A DNA stretch of 64,000 nt from CAIVAT01 sp037128705. Lineage in GTDB: Bacteria > Bacteroidota > Bacteroidia > Bacteroidales > FEN-979. Below are positions 17,407 through 26,435 of this stretch, piece by piece. The notes below the pieces were generated by a model, which worked only from the letters and a program-made list of their open reading frames with translations, did no database searches and was not told the origin of the DNA. The position numbers and the translations under genes were made by a program. The stretch is taken from positions 62,001 through 126,000 of the forward strand of contig JBAXVX010000005.1 of the NCBI GenBank assembly GCA_037128705.1, in the 5' to 3' direction. Positions within the stretch are counted from its first letter, which is position 1; each line of letters begins with the position of its first letter.

Positions 17407-19119
17407 ATGCCCAGATTTACCAGACCGGTTGTTGTCGTTGTCGCCCTGATGCTGTTATGTGCTTTTTCTTCCCGGCTATATTCGCAGGACCTGAATACAG
17501 CCATCAAACTTACCAAAAGTGAACAGTTCTCCCTTGCCGCTTCGATGTTCAAACAATTAATCCAGCAAACGCCCACCAATGGCGACATCTACTATTACTA
17601 CGGCCGCAATTGCATGGAAAAATACAATTCTGATACACTCAATGTGTCCTTCCAGGAAAAGGTTGATTCAGCGAAAGCGATTTTTGAACTTGGCATCAGG
17701 CAGGACCCAACGAATCCTTTGAATTTTGTTGGATTGGGAGGCTTGAAGATGATCAGAAAAGATATTCCGGGAGCGAAAGCTGAATTTGACAAAGCGCTTG
17801 CATTGTTGCCATCCAAAGCAAACAAAACGATTAAAATGGCGCCCGACCGGCAGTCTAAGATCCTGGTCCAGATAGCCGAATCGTATGTCACAGCAGGTGT
17901 CAGGGATACAGCCAGCGCCTTTTCCTATATTCGTACTGCAGAAAAACTTGATCCGAAGAATCCGGAGCTATATATCGTCAAGGGTGACATTTATTTCTAC
18001 CTGCTTAATGACGGATCAAAGGCCATTGCCAATTATAATGCAGCCCAGAAGCTGGATCCGACCTCTCCCGAAGCAAAATTGCGCGTGGGACAATTATGGC
18101 TAAGGGCAAGACAGTATACCACCGCGTTGCAGTACTACCAGGATGTTGTTAAAATGGACTCCACATTTGCCCCGGCCTATCGTGAACTTGGCTCTTTGCT
18201 TGCTCGTGCCGGACGTCCGGAGGAGGCCAAAAAGAATTTCGCAAAGTTCCTGGAACTTTCCCGTAATACGGCTGCCCGCAAGCAGTACGTAAATACTCTG
18301 ATCGAATTGAAGGATTACAATGAAGCCATCAGTCAGCTGAATGAAATTCTCAAGGTGGATATCACCGACAATGATGTAAACAGGGCGCTGGCCTATTCCT
18401 ATTTTGAGACACAGCAATACGACAAGGGACTGGAGTATATTAAAAAGTTCATTTCCAATGCAAAACCTGAGAAGATCCGCTCCCTCGACTATGCCTATTA
18501 TGGCCGGTTACTGGCCAAGACCAAGCAGGATTCGCTTGCTTCTGAACAACTGATGAAAGCATATTCACTGGATACATCGAAAACTGAGCTTATTTCAGAA
18601 GCCGCCCTGTGTTATACCAGGGTTAAAAAATATGATAAAGCCAAAGAACATTATGAACTGAAGATTGCCACAAATAAGGCTGTCCCCATGGATTACTATA
18701 ACCTGGGAAAAGTTTACTACAGTCTTCAGGATTATGTGAAGGCCGATACCAACCTGGCCATTTTCAATGCCCTTCAGCCCGAGTACATACCTGGCTTCGC
18801 ATGGCGGGCACGAACCAAGTCGAACCTTGATGTAAAGGATGCGAAAGGGTTCAATACAACCGGTTATGCAGTTCCGGTTTACGAAGGACTCATAGAAAAA
18901 ACCCAGATTGATACGGTGAAATACATGAAAGAACGTTTTGAATCATTTGATTATCTGGCATTCTACCATTACGGCCAATGGTCACGCGATCAAAAACTTA
19001 AAGATGAAGCCGAAAAAGCTTTGGGATTTTATTTGCGAATGACCGCTGTGAATCCGAATGATGAAAAGGTGGCTGTAGTGAAACCGGTTATTGAAATGTT
19101 GAAAACTAAGATCAAATAA
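17407..19119 (+). CDS. Exported TPR-repeat protein
   Basis: A 570-residue protein; start at 17407 (MPRFTRPVVV) because it opens a signal peptide ending near LYSQ. The in-frame codon at 17371 lies inside the previous gene. The mature protein is almost entirely helical with many TPR units, for example the AIANYNAAQKLDPTSPEAKLRVGQ-like and ALQYYQDVVKMDSTFAPAYRELG-like stretches. It is probably a periplasmic scaffold. Its place between a PstS-like lipoprotein and exbB-exbD-exbD-tonB suggests a role with the TonB energy-transducing complex. The next gene has its own promoter, so coupling is not obligatory. Confidence 0.85.
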   Translation: MPRFTRPVVVVVALMLLCAFSSRLYSQDLNTAIKLTKSEQFSLAASMFKQLIQQTPTNGDIYYYYGRNCMEKYNSDTLNVSFQEKVDSAKAIFELGIRQDPTNPLNFVGLGGLKMIRKDIPGAKAEFDKALALLPSKANKTIKMAPDRQSKILVQIAESYVTAGVRDTASAFSYIRTAEKLDPKNPELYIVKGDIYFYLLNDGSKAIANYNAAQKLDPTSPEAKLRVGQLWLRARQYTTALQYYQDVVKMDSTFAPAYRELGSLLARAGRPEEAKKNFAKFLELSRNTAARKQYVNTLIELKDYNEAISQLNEILKVDITDNDVNRALAYSYFETQQYDKGLEYIKKFISNAKPEKIRSLDYAYYGRLLAKTKQDSLASEQLMKAYSLDTSKTELISEAALCYTRVKKYDKAKEHYELKIATNKAVPMDYYNLGKVYYSLQDYVKADTNLAIFNALQPEYIPGFAWRARTKSNLDVKDAKGFNTTGYAVPVYEGLIEKTQIDTVKYMKERFESFDYLAFYHYGQWSRDQKLKDEAEKALGFYLRMTAVNPNDEKVAVVKPVIEMLKTKIK

Positions 19120-19125
19120 TATCTA

Positions 19126-19156
19126 TTTGATAACGTATATTATTTTTTTATCTTTG
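19126..19156 (+). promoter_or_regulatory. Full Bacteroidota promoter (TTTG - 19 bp - TATCTTTG)
   Basis: TTTG at 19126-19129, exactly 19 bp, then TATCTTTG at 19149-19156. This is the best consensus match in the window. The predicted leader to exbB is about 54 nt. Confidence 0.65.
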
Positions 19157-19216
19157 TGGGCCTTTTAGTAAGAAATTCAAATAATTCATTCAATTTTAAT
19201 CTAAAACTTTTTAACG

Positions 19217-20038
19217 ATGAGCAAGACAAATAAACAAGGCGGAGCCCTTGGTGAAGCCTTAAGGTCAGTGTTTACGGTGGGCGTTATGATTATCGCCTTA
19301 ATCATTTCCTACATCATTTACAAGTATGTGTTTGGCAATCCACTCTTTTTTGAAGGAGGCAACCCTGAAGGTCACCCGCTTCCCGGCAACTACCTGGCCA
19401 TTATTTATAAAGGAGGTGTCATCGTTCCGTTCCTGATCACCCTGAACCTGGTTCTCATCATTTTTGCTTTTGAACGTGGCATCACCTTATTCCGTGCAAA
19501 AGGAAAAGGCCGTCTCAATGTCTTTGTTAAAGGCCTGCAGCAGAACCTCGACAACAACAAAATCGAAGATGCAATTGTTGCCTGTGACAAACAAAGAGGA
19601 TCATTGGCCAATGTAATGAAAGCCGGTTTGATGCGTTACCGTGCATTGCAGCATGATACCACCCTGGAAAAAGATCAGAAAATTCTTGCCCTCCAGAAGG
19701 AATTTGAAGAAGCTTCCGCACTCGAACTTCCGATGCTGTCAAGAAACCTCGTTATCCTTTCGACCATTGCCTCCATCTCCGTGTTAACCGGTCTTATGGG
19801 AACTGTTATCGGGATGATCAAGGCATTCGGTGCTTTGGCCCAGGCCGGCGCTCCCGATGCCCTTGCCCTTGCAAACGGTATTTCTGAGGCCCTTATCAAC
19901 ACAGCATTTGGTATCTTCGGATCATTGTTGGCTATCGTGTTGTATAACTTCTTCTCCACCCAGATCGACAGTTTCACCTATAAAATTGATGAAGCCGGAT
20001 TTAGTCTTGTTCAGTCATTTGCTGCAGCAACCAAATAG
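19217..20038 (+). CDS. exbB: ExbB/TolQ-family proton channel
   Basis: A 273-residue inner-membrane protein of the MotA/TolQ/ExbB family. It uses the proton gradient, together with ExbD, to energise TonB. Four membrane segments are visible, including an extra N-terminal one typical of Bacteroidota. The conserved helix pair TIASISVLTGLMGTVIGMI and ALINTAFGIFGSLLAIVLYN forms the pore. It is the first gene of exbB-exbD-exbD-tonB under its own promoter; the next gene follows after 16 bp. Confidence 0.93.
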   Translation: MSKTNKQGGALGEALRSVFTVGVMIIALIISYIIYKYVFGNPLFFEGGNPEGHPLPGNYLAIIYKGGVIVPFLITLNLVLIIFAFERGITLFRAKGKGRLNVFVKGLQQNLDNNKIEDAIVACDKQRGSLANVMKAGLMRYRALQHDTTLEKDQKILALQKEFEEASALELPMLSRNLVILSTIASISVLTGLMGTVIGMIKAFGALAQAGAPDALALANGISEALINTAFGIFGSLLAIVLYNFFSTQIDSFTYKIDEAGFSLVQSFAAATK

Positions 20039-20054
20039 TTAAAAAGAAACCAAT

Positions 20055-20690
20055 ATGCCAAAAATTAAGCAACCGGCACGAAGTCCGCACATAGACATGA
20101 CGCCTATGGTGGATTTGTTTTCCTTGCTGCTGACATTTTTCATGTTGACCACCTCGTTTCGCCCACAGGAAGCCGCGCCCATTGAAACCCCATCTTCGGT
20201 TTCGGAAAAGCAGGCCCCTGACAATGATATCATGACGATTTACATTGCAAAGGACGGGAAGGTTTTCTTCAACATCGACAATGGCAGGGATACTTCAACC
20301 CATTTCAGGGAAAAACTGCTTCAGAAAATGGCCGAACAGTATAAGCTGACCTTTACTCCGAAGGAGCTTGATAAGTTCAGTAAAATGGCAGGATTCGGAA
20401 TGCCGATCAAGAACCTGAAGGCATGGATTGATGCTACGGAACCCAAGGTGCGCGACAAACTCCAGGAAGGAATTCCGATGGATTCAATTGACAATCAGCT
20501 GGCATGGTGGGTTCGTATGGCCCGATTGACCAACCTGAGCGCCGAAGTGGCCATCAAGGGAGATGCCGAAACGGACTACACCAAGGTAAAGAAGATCATG
20601 GACCTGTTGCAGGACAACAAGGTAAATAAATTTAATCTCGTTACCAACCTCCAGAAGGACGAAGCTTCTGTAAAGGACATACCTAAATAA
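20055..20690 (+). CDS. exbD: ExbD/TolR-family protein, copy 1
   Basis: A 211-residue single-pass membrane protein. The N-terminal helix carries the essential aspartate in HIDMTPMVDLFSLLLTFF. At about 211 residues it is longer than the roughly 140 of proteobacterial ExbD; an extra helical segment (about residues 85-150) sits within the periplasmic domain. It is paired with a second ExbD directly downstream. Two different ExbD proteins per locus are usual in Bacteroidota and may form mixed dimers. Confidence 0.92.
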   Translation: MPKIKQPARSPHIDMTPMVDLFSLLLTFFMLTTSFRPQEAAPIETPSSVSEKQAPDNDIMTIYIAKDGKVFFNIDNGRDTSTHFREKLLQKMAEQYKLTFTPKELDKFSKMAGFGMPIKNLKAWIDATEPKVRDKLQEGIPMDSIDNQLAWWVRMARLTNLSAEVAIKGDAETDYTKVKKIMDLLQDNKVNKFNLVTNLQKDEASVKDIPK

Positions 20691-20727
20691 GGTAACAAGA
20701 TTTTAATCCCTAAAAGATAAAACCAGT

Positions 20728-21369
20728 ATGGGTGAAATAATAGTTGAAGAAAAAGGGAAAAAGGGTGGTAAGCGCCATGCGAAGAAACACAGCACCCGCA
20801 TCGATATGACCCCCATGGTCGACCTGATGTGCTTGCTCATTACCTTCTTTATGCTCACCACGGCTTTTAGCAAACCCAAAGTCATGGTCATTACCATGCC
20901 TGAAAAAACGGATGACCCAACCGATAAAAACCGACCGGAAATTCCGAAAAACAGAACCTTGAATATTTTGATTACAGAGGGTCATAAAGTCTATTATTAC
21001 ATTGGCATTGCAGACCCGAAAAAGCCTAAGGAATTGCCTCAGCTTGTCAAGACCAACTTCAGTAAGGACGGGATCAGGAAATTCTTGTTGATCAAGAACA
21101 AGGACCTTTTCACAAAAATTGCTGAATACCGTGATAAACGGATTACAGGGAAGACGGTAGTGGCAGATACTACAGCCGATAACGCGATAAAGAAAATGAA
21201 AAAAGAGGATCAGAAAGGCCCTATCGTTCTAATCAAGGCTGATGAAAAAGCAAAATATAAGGATATGGTTGATATCATCGACGAAATGGCCATTTGCAAC
21301 ATTGCCAGTTATGCCGTGGTTGATCCATCGCCAACAGAACTGGAAATGTTGAAAACAGCTCCAAAATAA
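20728..21369 (+). CDS. exbD: ExbD/TolR-family protein, copy 2
   Basis: A 213-residue paralogue of the preceding gene. Its N-terminus is basic (KKGGKRHAKK), followed by the membrane helix RIDMTPMVDLMCLLITFF with the conserved aspartate. The periplasmic part is lysine-rich and differs clearly from copy 1, so the duplication is old. It lies 37 bp after copy 1 and 38 bp before tonB. Confidence 0.92.
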   Translation: MGEIIVEEKGKKGGKRHAKKHSTRIDMTPMVDLMCLLITFFMLTTAFSKPKVMVITMPEKTDDPTDKNRPEIPKNRTLNILITEGHKVYYYIGIADPKKPKELPQLVKTNFSKDGIRKFLLIKNKDLFTKIAEYRDKRITGKTVVADTTADNAIKKMKKEDQKGPIVLIKADEKAKYKDMVDIIDEMAICNIASYAVVDPSPTELEMLKTAPK

Positions 21370-21407
21370 TCAGAGATATTGTGGTTAACACGTTAAAAAA
21401 ATAGTGT

Positions 21408-22190
21408 ATGGCAATTGAAACACAGCATGTAGAACCGCTGGAGGATATTGTTTTCAAAAACAGGAACAAGGAGTATGGGTCATATTACCTGCGTAAAAAG
21501 TACAGGAGATTCGTGACCATCTCATTGATCGCCGGTATTCTGTTGATAGGAGTTGTTGTGGCTTATCCACTGATCAATGCCTATATCAATAAAGAACGGC
21601 TGATCAGGGAAAAGGAAAAAGAGGTTGGTGTAACCATCGAAAACATTAAGCAGGAAGAAGCACCTCCGCCTCCTCCTCCTCCTCCTCCTCCCGAAGCCAT
21701 GGTTGAAAAAGTTAAGTTCACGGCCCCTGTTGTTGTAGAAGATACAACAATTGAAGTAAGTATGGCTAACATGGATGATCTGAATAAAAAAGGCAATGTT
21801 GAAGCTCCAACCGAAGATGTCGTTGTTGAAGTAAAAGATGAAGGCCCCAAAGTAATTGAAACCCCGCAGCAGGCTGAAATTTTTACCGTTGTGGAAGAGC
21901 AGCCAGGTTATCCTGGTGGTGAAGAGGCCCGTATTTCTTACCTTCAGCAGAACATCAAATATCCTGAAGAGGCCAAGGAATTGGGGATCCAGGGTAAAGT
22001 GTTCGTGACCTTCGTGGTTGAAGTTGACGGCTCCATCACCGATGTCCGCGTTCTCCGTGGTATCGGCGGCGGGTGCGACGAAGAGGCCATCCGGGTTGTA
22101 AAGTCGATGCCCAAATGGGTTCCCGGCAAACAGCGCGGCGTTCCTGTTCGTGTACAATTCAATTTACCGATCAAATTTACGTTGCAATAG
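21408..22190 (+). CDS. tonB: TonB energy transducer
   Basis: A 260-residue protein that couples the inner-membrane ExbB/ExbD motor to outer-membrane receptors. A cytoplasmic N-terminus of about 34 residues is followed by one membrane helix (about 35-57). Then comes a charged linker with ten consecutive prolines (residues 86-95) and a C-terminal TonB domain from YPGGEEARISYL through DEEAIRVVKSMPKWVPGKQ to FNLPIKFTLQ. The N-terminal motif DIVFKNRNKEYGSYYLR is typical of the Bacteroidota family. It is the last gene of the locus; a heptamer array and a hairpin terminator follow. Confidence 0.94.
   Translation: MAIETQHVEPLEDIVFKNRNKEYGSYYLRKKYRRFVTISLIAGILLIGVVVAYPLINAYINKERLIREKEKEVGVTIENIKQEEAPPPPPPPPPPEAMVEKVKFTAPVVVEDTTIEVSMANMDDLNKKGNVEAPTEDVVVEVKDEGPKVIETPQQAEIFTVVEEQPGYPGGEEARISYLQQNIKYPEEAKELGIQGKVFVTFVVEVDGSITDVRVLRGIGGGCDEEAIRVVKSMPKWVPGKQRGVPVRVQFNLPIKFTLQ
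21663..21692 (+). repeat. Triplet microsatellite coding ten prolines
   Basis: Ten proline codons, eight of them CCT, inside tonB. Slippage here would change the linker length by whole codons without a frameshift. Confidence 0.8.
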
Positions 22191-22194
22191 AAAT

Positions 22195-22222
22195 CGTGAT
22201 ACGTGACACGTGACGTGTGACA
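22195..22222 (+). repeat. Four heptamers of the CGTGACA type after tonB
   Basis: Units CGTGATA, CGTGACA, CGTGACG, TGTGACA in register, starting 4 bp after the tonB stop. The reverse complement (GTCACG core) matches the heptamer found inside flxB at 27860-27887. Confidence 0.7.
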
Positions 22223-22228
22223 AAAATC

Positions 22229-22260
22229 AAGGCGAGCCCATCCGGGTTCGCCTTTTTTTT
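22229..22260 (+). terminator. Rho-independent terminator after tonB
   Basis: An 11-bp stem (AAGGCGAGCCC with GGGTTCGCCTT, one G-T pair) around the loop ATCC, with the 3' arm running into eight T residues at 22253-22260. It ends the exb-ton transcript. Confidence 0.8.
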
Positions 22261-22407
22261 GAACATCCGGATTTGAAAACCACCCGCAGACTGGCCGATG
22301 GTTTCTGGTGTATATCATTACCAGATCAGTTGTTGTATTTAAAACCTGTTTAAATCATTGATGGCCTTCATTCAATAATTTAGAACACTTCCAAAAAAAA
22401 CTTTTTG

Positions 22408-22415
22408 TAACTTTG
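22408..22415 (+). promoter_or_regulatory. Bacteroidota -7 box of the hdr-flx operon (TAACTTTG)
   Basis: Exact TAnnTTTG match 33 bp before the hdrC ATG, giving a predicted leader of about 27 nt. No convincing -33 box. The rest of the gap from the terminator (22261-22407) shows nothing recognisable. Confidence 0.5.
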
Positions 22416-22448
22416 TCCTGTTAACTAATTAACAATACAAAATTTACT

Positions 22449-23018
22449 ATGATAACACTTGGAACTCAGGGAAAAAACACATTTCTGGAGGCCGTCAATG
22501 TCAAGAGCGGCGCCAATGTGCTTGAATGTTATCAATGCGGCAAATGTGTAAGCACCTGTCCGGTGTCGCAATACATGGATTTTCCACCGCGCGAAATCAT
22601 GCAGATGATCAAACTGGGGTTGAAAAATGAGTGCTATATGGCAAACTCCCATTGGTTTTGCCTCACCTGTTCAGCCTGTTCAGGCCGGTGCCCGCGGGAA
22701 ATCGATATTCCTGCGGTTATGGAGGCGGTCCGCCACCTTGCCATCGAAGAGAATTACATCAACGATTCTAAAAAGGTAAAGGAGATCCGTAAATTCCATG
22801 AAATCTTCCTTGCCATGATCAAACGGTACGGGCGTAATTATGAACTTCGCATGATGGCCGAGTTCAACATCCGTACACGCAACCTGTTCAAAGATATGCA
22901 CCTGGCCCCCAAAGCCCTTCTCAAGGGGAAGATACCCCTTGGCGTTAAGCCACTGAAAAGCGCAAAGGCCATCAAGCGCATGTATGAAGTTGCCGAAAAA
23001 CTGGAAAAGAATAAATAA
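22449..23018 (+). CDS. hdrC: Heterodisulfide reductase subunit C
   Basis: A 189-residue soluble iron-sulfur protein that links HdrA to HdrB. Two [4Fe-4S] motifs are complete: CYQCGKCVSTCP near residue 30 and CLTCSACSGRCP near residue 70. The helical C-terminus has the usual arrangement for HdrC and no membrane helix, so this is the soluble HdrABC type. It is the first gene of a seven-gene operon, with hdrB 11 bp downstream. In methanogens the complex reduces CoM-S-S-CoB; the substrate in bacteria is unsettled. Confidence 0.93.
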   Translation: MITLGTQGKNTFLEAVNVKSGANVLECYQCGKCVSTCPVSQYMDFPPREIMQMIKLGLKNECYMANSHWFCLTCSACSGRCPREIDIPAVMEAVRHLAIEENYINDSKKVKEIRKFHEIFLAMIKRYGRNYELRMMAEFNIRTRNLFKDMHLAPKALLKGKIPLGVKPLKSAKAIKRMYEVAEKLEKNK

Positions 23019-23029
23019 TCTGACCGACG

Positions 23030-23974
23030 ATGAAGAAATTAACCTATTTCCCGGGTTGTTCTGCACATGGTACCAGTGAGGAATTTGACAGTACCCTCAA
23101 ACTGGTACTCAAAACCCTGGATGTGGAACTGGAGGACATTCCTGACTGGAACTGCTGCGGTGCCACCTCTGCCCATGTGATGACTGAGAACCTGGCCTTA
23201 GCACTTCCCTTACGTAACCTGGTACTGGCAGAAAAGCTGGAAAACAGCACCATGGGAATTGCCTGTGCATCCTGCTATCAGCGCATGAAGGTGACGAAGG
23301 TGCACTTGGATGGAAATCCCGAACTGGCCAAACGGATCAATACCACCGTGGTCGATGAGGGAACCTACCAGGGGAACGTTGAAATAAAATCGATGCTGCA
23401 ATACGCCTACGAAGATATCGGACTGGAAATCATAAAAAGCAAGGTGACCAAACCCCTCACTGGATTGAAGGTTGCCTGTTATTACGGGTGCCTTCTTACC
23501 CGTCCAAAAAACATCACCAAATTTGATTCACCCGAATACCCTGTTTCGATGGATCAGATCTGTGAAGCCCTGGGGGCTACGGCCACTGAATTTGACTATA
23601 AAACCGAATGTTGCGGGGCCTCCTTTTCGATTTCCAACACCGAAGTGGTTGAAAACCTGAGTGGGAAGATCCTGGAAATGGCGAAGGAAAGCGGTGCCCA
23701 CGCCATCGTGGTAGCCTGTCCACTTTGCCAGTCTAACCTCGACATGCGCCAGCCCGACATTGAAAAGTTGCAGGGGATTAAATACAACATCCCTATTTTT
23801 TATTTTACGCAACTCATGGCCCTTGCATTTGGTCACCCGATCGATCAGTTGAGGTTCCCGAAGCATATCATTCCTGTTGAAGGGGCGCTGGCGAACATCG
23901 GAAAAGTTGAACCCGTGCCTGAGAAAATCAAAAAACCCATCAAAGCTGTTCAAGCAGAAAGCGAGGTTAAATAA
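23030..23974 (+). CDS. hdrB: Heterodisulfide reductase subunit B (two CCG domains)
   Basis: A 314-residue catalytic subunit. Two CCG domains are intact. In the first, FPGCSAHG is followed by NCCGATSAH and CASCYQ. In the second, YYGCLLTRP is followed by ECCGASFS and CPLCQSN. Each full set can bind one noncubane [4Fe-4S] cluster, so the disulfide-reducing site looks functional. The C-terminal 50 residues are a lysine/proline-rich extension. Its stop and the hdrA start share one base. Confidence 0.93.
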   Translation: MKKLTYFPGCSAHGTSEEFDSTLKLVLKTLDVELEDIPDWNCCGATSAHVMTENLALALPLRNLVLAEKLENSTMGIACASCYQRMKVTKVHLDGNPELAKRINTTVVDEGTYQGNVEIKSMLQYAYEDIGLEIIKSKVTKPLTGLKVACYYGCLLTRPKNITKFDSPEYPVSMDQICEALGATATEFDYKTECCGASFSISNTEVVENLSGKILEMAKESGAHAIVVACPLCQSNLDMRQPDIEKLQGIKYNIPIFYFTQLMALAFGHPIDQLRFPKHIIPVEGALANIGKVEPVPEKIKKPIKAVQAESEVK

Positions 23975-25947
23975 TGGCAAGAGTAGGAGTTTTCATCTGT
24001 TTTTGCGGCGCAAACATTGCCGACTATGTGGATGTCCCCCAGGTTGTTGAGGAGGTAAAACGCATCAAGGAGGTCAAGTACGCCATTGAATATAAATACA
24101 TGTGCTCTGATCCGGGGCAGGGTTTGATCCGCGATGCCATTGTGCAGCACAAACTCACTTCAATCGTTGTGGCAGCCTGTTCACCCAGGATGCATGAAAA
24201 AACCTTCCGCAAGGCATTGTCCGATGCCGGGATGAATCCATATCTGCTGGAGGTGGCAAATATCCGCGAACATTCCTCCTGGGTTCATCAGAAGGATAAA
24301 AAAGCAGCCACAGAGAAGGCCATGGACCTCTGCCGCATGGCGGTGGCCAAATCCATTGCCAATGAGCAATTGCATGAAATTTCGGTACCCGTAACCAAGC
24401 GTGCCCTGGTGATCGGCGGCGGAATTGCCGGCATCCAGGCTGCACTCGATATTGCCGATGCCCGCATTCCTGTCGTACTCGTTGAGAAAAGCCCATCCAT
24501 TGGCGGCAAAATGGCCCAGCTGGATGAGACCTTTCCTACCCTCGACTGCGCCCAGTGCATCCTCACACCCAAGATGGTAGATGTGGCCTCCCATCCCTAC
24601 ATTGAACTCATTCCTTACGCAGAAGTTCTTGAATTGCAAGGATTTGTCGGCAACTACAAGGTCAAGATCAAAAAGAAAGCATCCTATGTGAATTTCAAAA
24701 CCTGTACCGGTTGCGGCGCCTGCTGGCAGAAATGTCCTGTAAAGGTTCCCAATGAGTACAACATGGGCATCGACAAGCGGAAGGCGATCTATACGCCATT
24801 TCCGCAAGCAGTTCCGAACAAGCCGGTCATCGATGCCGAACATTGCACCATGTTACAGAAAGGGAAATGCGGCATCTGCGCCAAAGTTTGTCTGCCAGGT
24901 GCCATTGATTACCAGATGCAGGACGAGATCATCGAACGCGAAATAGGGGCGGTGGTTGTGGCTACAGGATACGATATGTGGGATCCAACGCCGTATGAAG
25001 AATATGGAGTAGGCCGTTTCAAGGACATCATCACCTCTTTGGAATTTGAGCGCATGGTATCGGCCAACGGCCCTACCAACGGGATCCCTCTTCGCCCATC
25101 CGACGGCAAGGTGCCAAAAAATGTTGTTTTCATCAAGTGTGTTGGCTCACGCGACGAAGCCAAAGGTATCGAATACTGCTCGAAAATCTGCTGCATGTAC
25201 ACTACCAAACATACCATCCTGCTGCATCATAAGGTACACGATTCCCATGCCTATGTATTTTACATGGACATCCGTGCTGCAGGAAAAGGGTACGAAGAAT
25301 TTGTGAAGAAAGCCCAGGTTGACACCGGCACAACATACCTTCGTGGTCGTGTTTCAAAGATATACAAGAAGGGCGACAAACTGATGGTGCGCGGCGAAGA
25401 TGCCCAGATCGGCCAGGTCGTTGAAGTGGAAGCCGACCTTGTGGTGCTGGCCACTGCCGTAAGCGCTCCGAAAGATAATCCGGAACTTGCCCGTTTACTG
25501 GGTATATCATACGATAAATATGGTTACCTGTCGGAAGCGCACCCCAAGCTTCGCCCGGTGGAAACAGCCAAGGCAGGAATCTTCCTGGCAGGTTGCACCC
25601 AGGCCCCAAAGGACATCCCAGAAACCGTATCACAGGCTTCAGCTTGTGCTGCCAAGGTTTGCGGCCTCTTTGCCGGCGATACCATGAAGAAGGACCCGAT
25701 GGTTTCGACCATTAGCAACGAATATTGCTCCGGGTGCCAGAACTGTGTAAAGGTTTGTCCCTATGGCGCCATCGTCACCGATGATGTACCAGTCGGACAT
25801 GGTTCAAAGGATCTGCGCACTGTGGCAAAGATCAATGAAGGCGTTTGCCAGGGTTGCGGCTCCTGTGTGGCAGTTTGCCGGAGTATGGCCATCACCCTTG
25901 CTGGCTTTACTGATTCTCAAATCATTAACGAGATAGTTTCAATCTAA
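23974..25947 (+). CDS. hdrA: Heterodisulfide reductase subunit A (FAD, bifurcating core)
   Basis: A 657-residue flavoprotein, the proposed site of electron bifurcation. The N-terminal domain begins VGVFICFCGANI. The FAD-binding Rossmann motif is VIGGGIAGIQAAL, followed by the HdrA signature LDETFPTLDCAQCILTPKM. Cluster motifs are CTGCGACWQKCP and CGICAKVCLPGA in the insert. Two C-terminal ferredoxin motifs follow, CSGCQNCVKVCP and CQGCGSCVAVCR; the second has Arg instead of Pro after the last Cys. The length is normal for a single-unit HdrA. One-base overlaps with hdrB and flxD imply tight coupling. Confidence 0.94.
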   Translation: MARVGVFICFCGANIADYVDVPQVVEEVKRIKEVKYAIEYKYMCSDPGQGLIRDAIVQHKLTSIVVAACSPRMHEKTFRKALSDAGMNPYLLEVANIREHSSWVHQKDKKAATEKAMDLCRMAVAKSIANEQLHEISVPVTKRALVIGGGIAGIQAALDIADARIPVVLVEKSPSIGGKMAQLDETFPTLDCAQCILTPKMVDVASHPYIELIPYAEVLELQGFVGNYKVKIKKKASYVNFKTCTGCGACWQKCPVKVPNEYNMGIDKRKAIYTPFPQAVPNKPVIDAEHCTMLQKGKCGICAKVCLPGAIDYQMQDEIIEREIGAVVVATGYDMWDPTPYEEYGVGRFKDIITSLEFERMVSANGPTNGIPLRPSDGKVPKNVVFIKCVGSRDEAKGIEYCSKICCMYTTKHTILLHHKVHDSHAYVFYMDIRAAGKGYEEFVKKAQVDTGTTYLRGRVSKIYKKGDKLMVRGEDAQIGQVVEVEADLVVLATAVSAPKDNPELARLLGISYDKYGYLSEAHPKLRPVETAKAGIFLAGCTQAPKDIPETVSQASACAAKVCGLFAGDTMKKDPMVSTISNEYCSGCQNCVKVCPYGAIVTDDVPVGHGSKDLRTVAKINEGVCQGCGSCVAVCRSMAITLAGFTDSQIINEIVSI

Positions 25948-26435
25948 TGGAAGCAGAAGTAAAAGATCAACTTGTAAGCATTGAAAAGCCCGAATTGGTT
26001 GCCCCTCCCAACTGGGAACCGGTGATCATGGGCATATTGTGCAACTGGTGTTCCTATGCAGGATCGGACCTCACAGGTACATCCCGGATACAGTATCCTC
26101 CCAACATCCGCATCATCAGGGTGCCCTGTTCCTCGAGGGTTGATCCGTGGTTCCTGATCAAATCACTGCAGACCACAGCCGATGGCGTACTTGTTTCCGG
26201 ATGTCATCCGGGTGACTGCCACTACATCAGCGGGAACTATTATGCCCGCCGCCGCTTCCTGGTGACTAAGAAACTGTTGAATTTCGTAGGTTTCCATGAA
26301 AACAGGATTCAGTTCTCCTGGGTTTCGGCAGCTGAGGGTCCCAAATTCGCGAAGGTTGTGGCCAAAGTGACCGAAGACATAAAGAAACTCGGCCCGCTTC
26401 ATTTGTACAAAAAAGAAAATTTCGAAAAGAAATGA
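25947..26435 (+). CDS. flxD: MvhD/FlxD-type [2Fe-2S] linker protein
   Basis: A 162-residue protein of the FrhD/MvhD family, which passes electrons between an electron-input module and HdrA. The cysteine motifs are complete: ILCNWCSYAGSD, VPCSSRVDPWF and SGCHPGDCHY. In methanogens the input is a hydrogenase; here the neighbours flxC, flxB and flxA suggest an NADH-linked input as in the FlxABCD-HdrABC clusters of sulfate reducers and other anaerobes. It overlaps flxC by 4 bp. Confidence 0.92.
   Translation: MEAEVKDQLVSIEKPELVAPPNWEPVIMGILCNWCSYAGSDLTGTSRIQYPPNIRIIRVPCSSRVDPWFLIKSLQTTADGVLVSGCHPGDCHYISGNYYARRRFLVTKKLLNFVGFHENRIQFSWVSAAEGPKFAKVVAKVTEDIKKLGPLHLYKKENFEKK

Noticed and set aside
21522..22157. 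211-residue open frame antisense to tonB
   Set aside because: It runs opposite the proline repeat (giving poly-Arg) and matches no family; tonB is certain.
24181..24843. 220-residue open frame antisense to hdrA
   Set aside because: Shadow of hdrA; no start context or domain.
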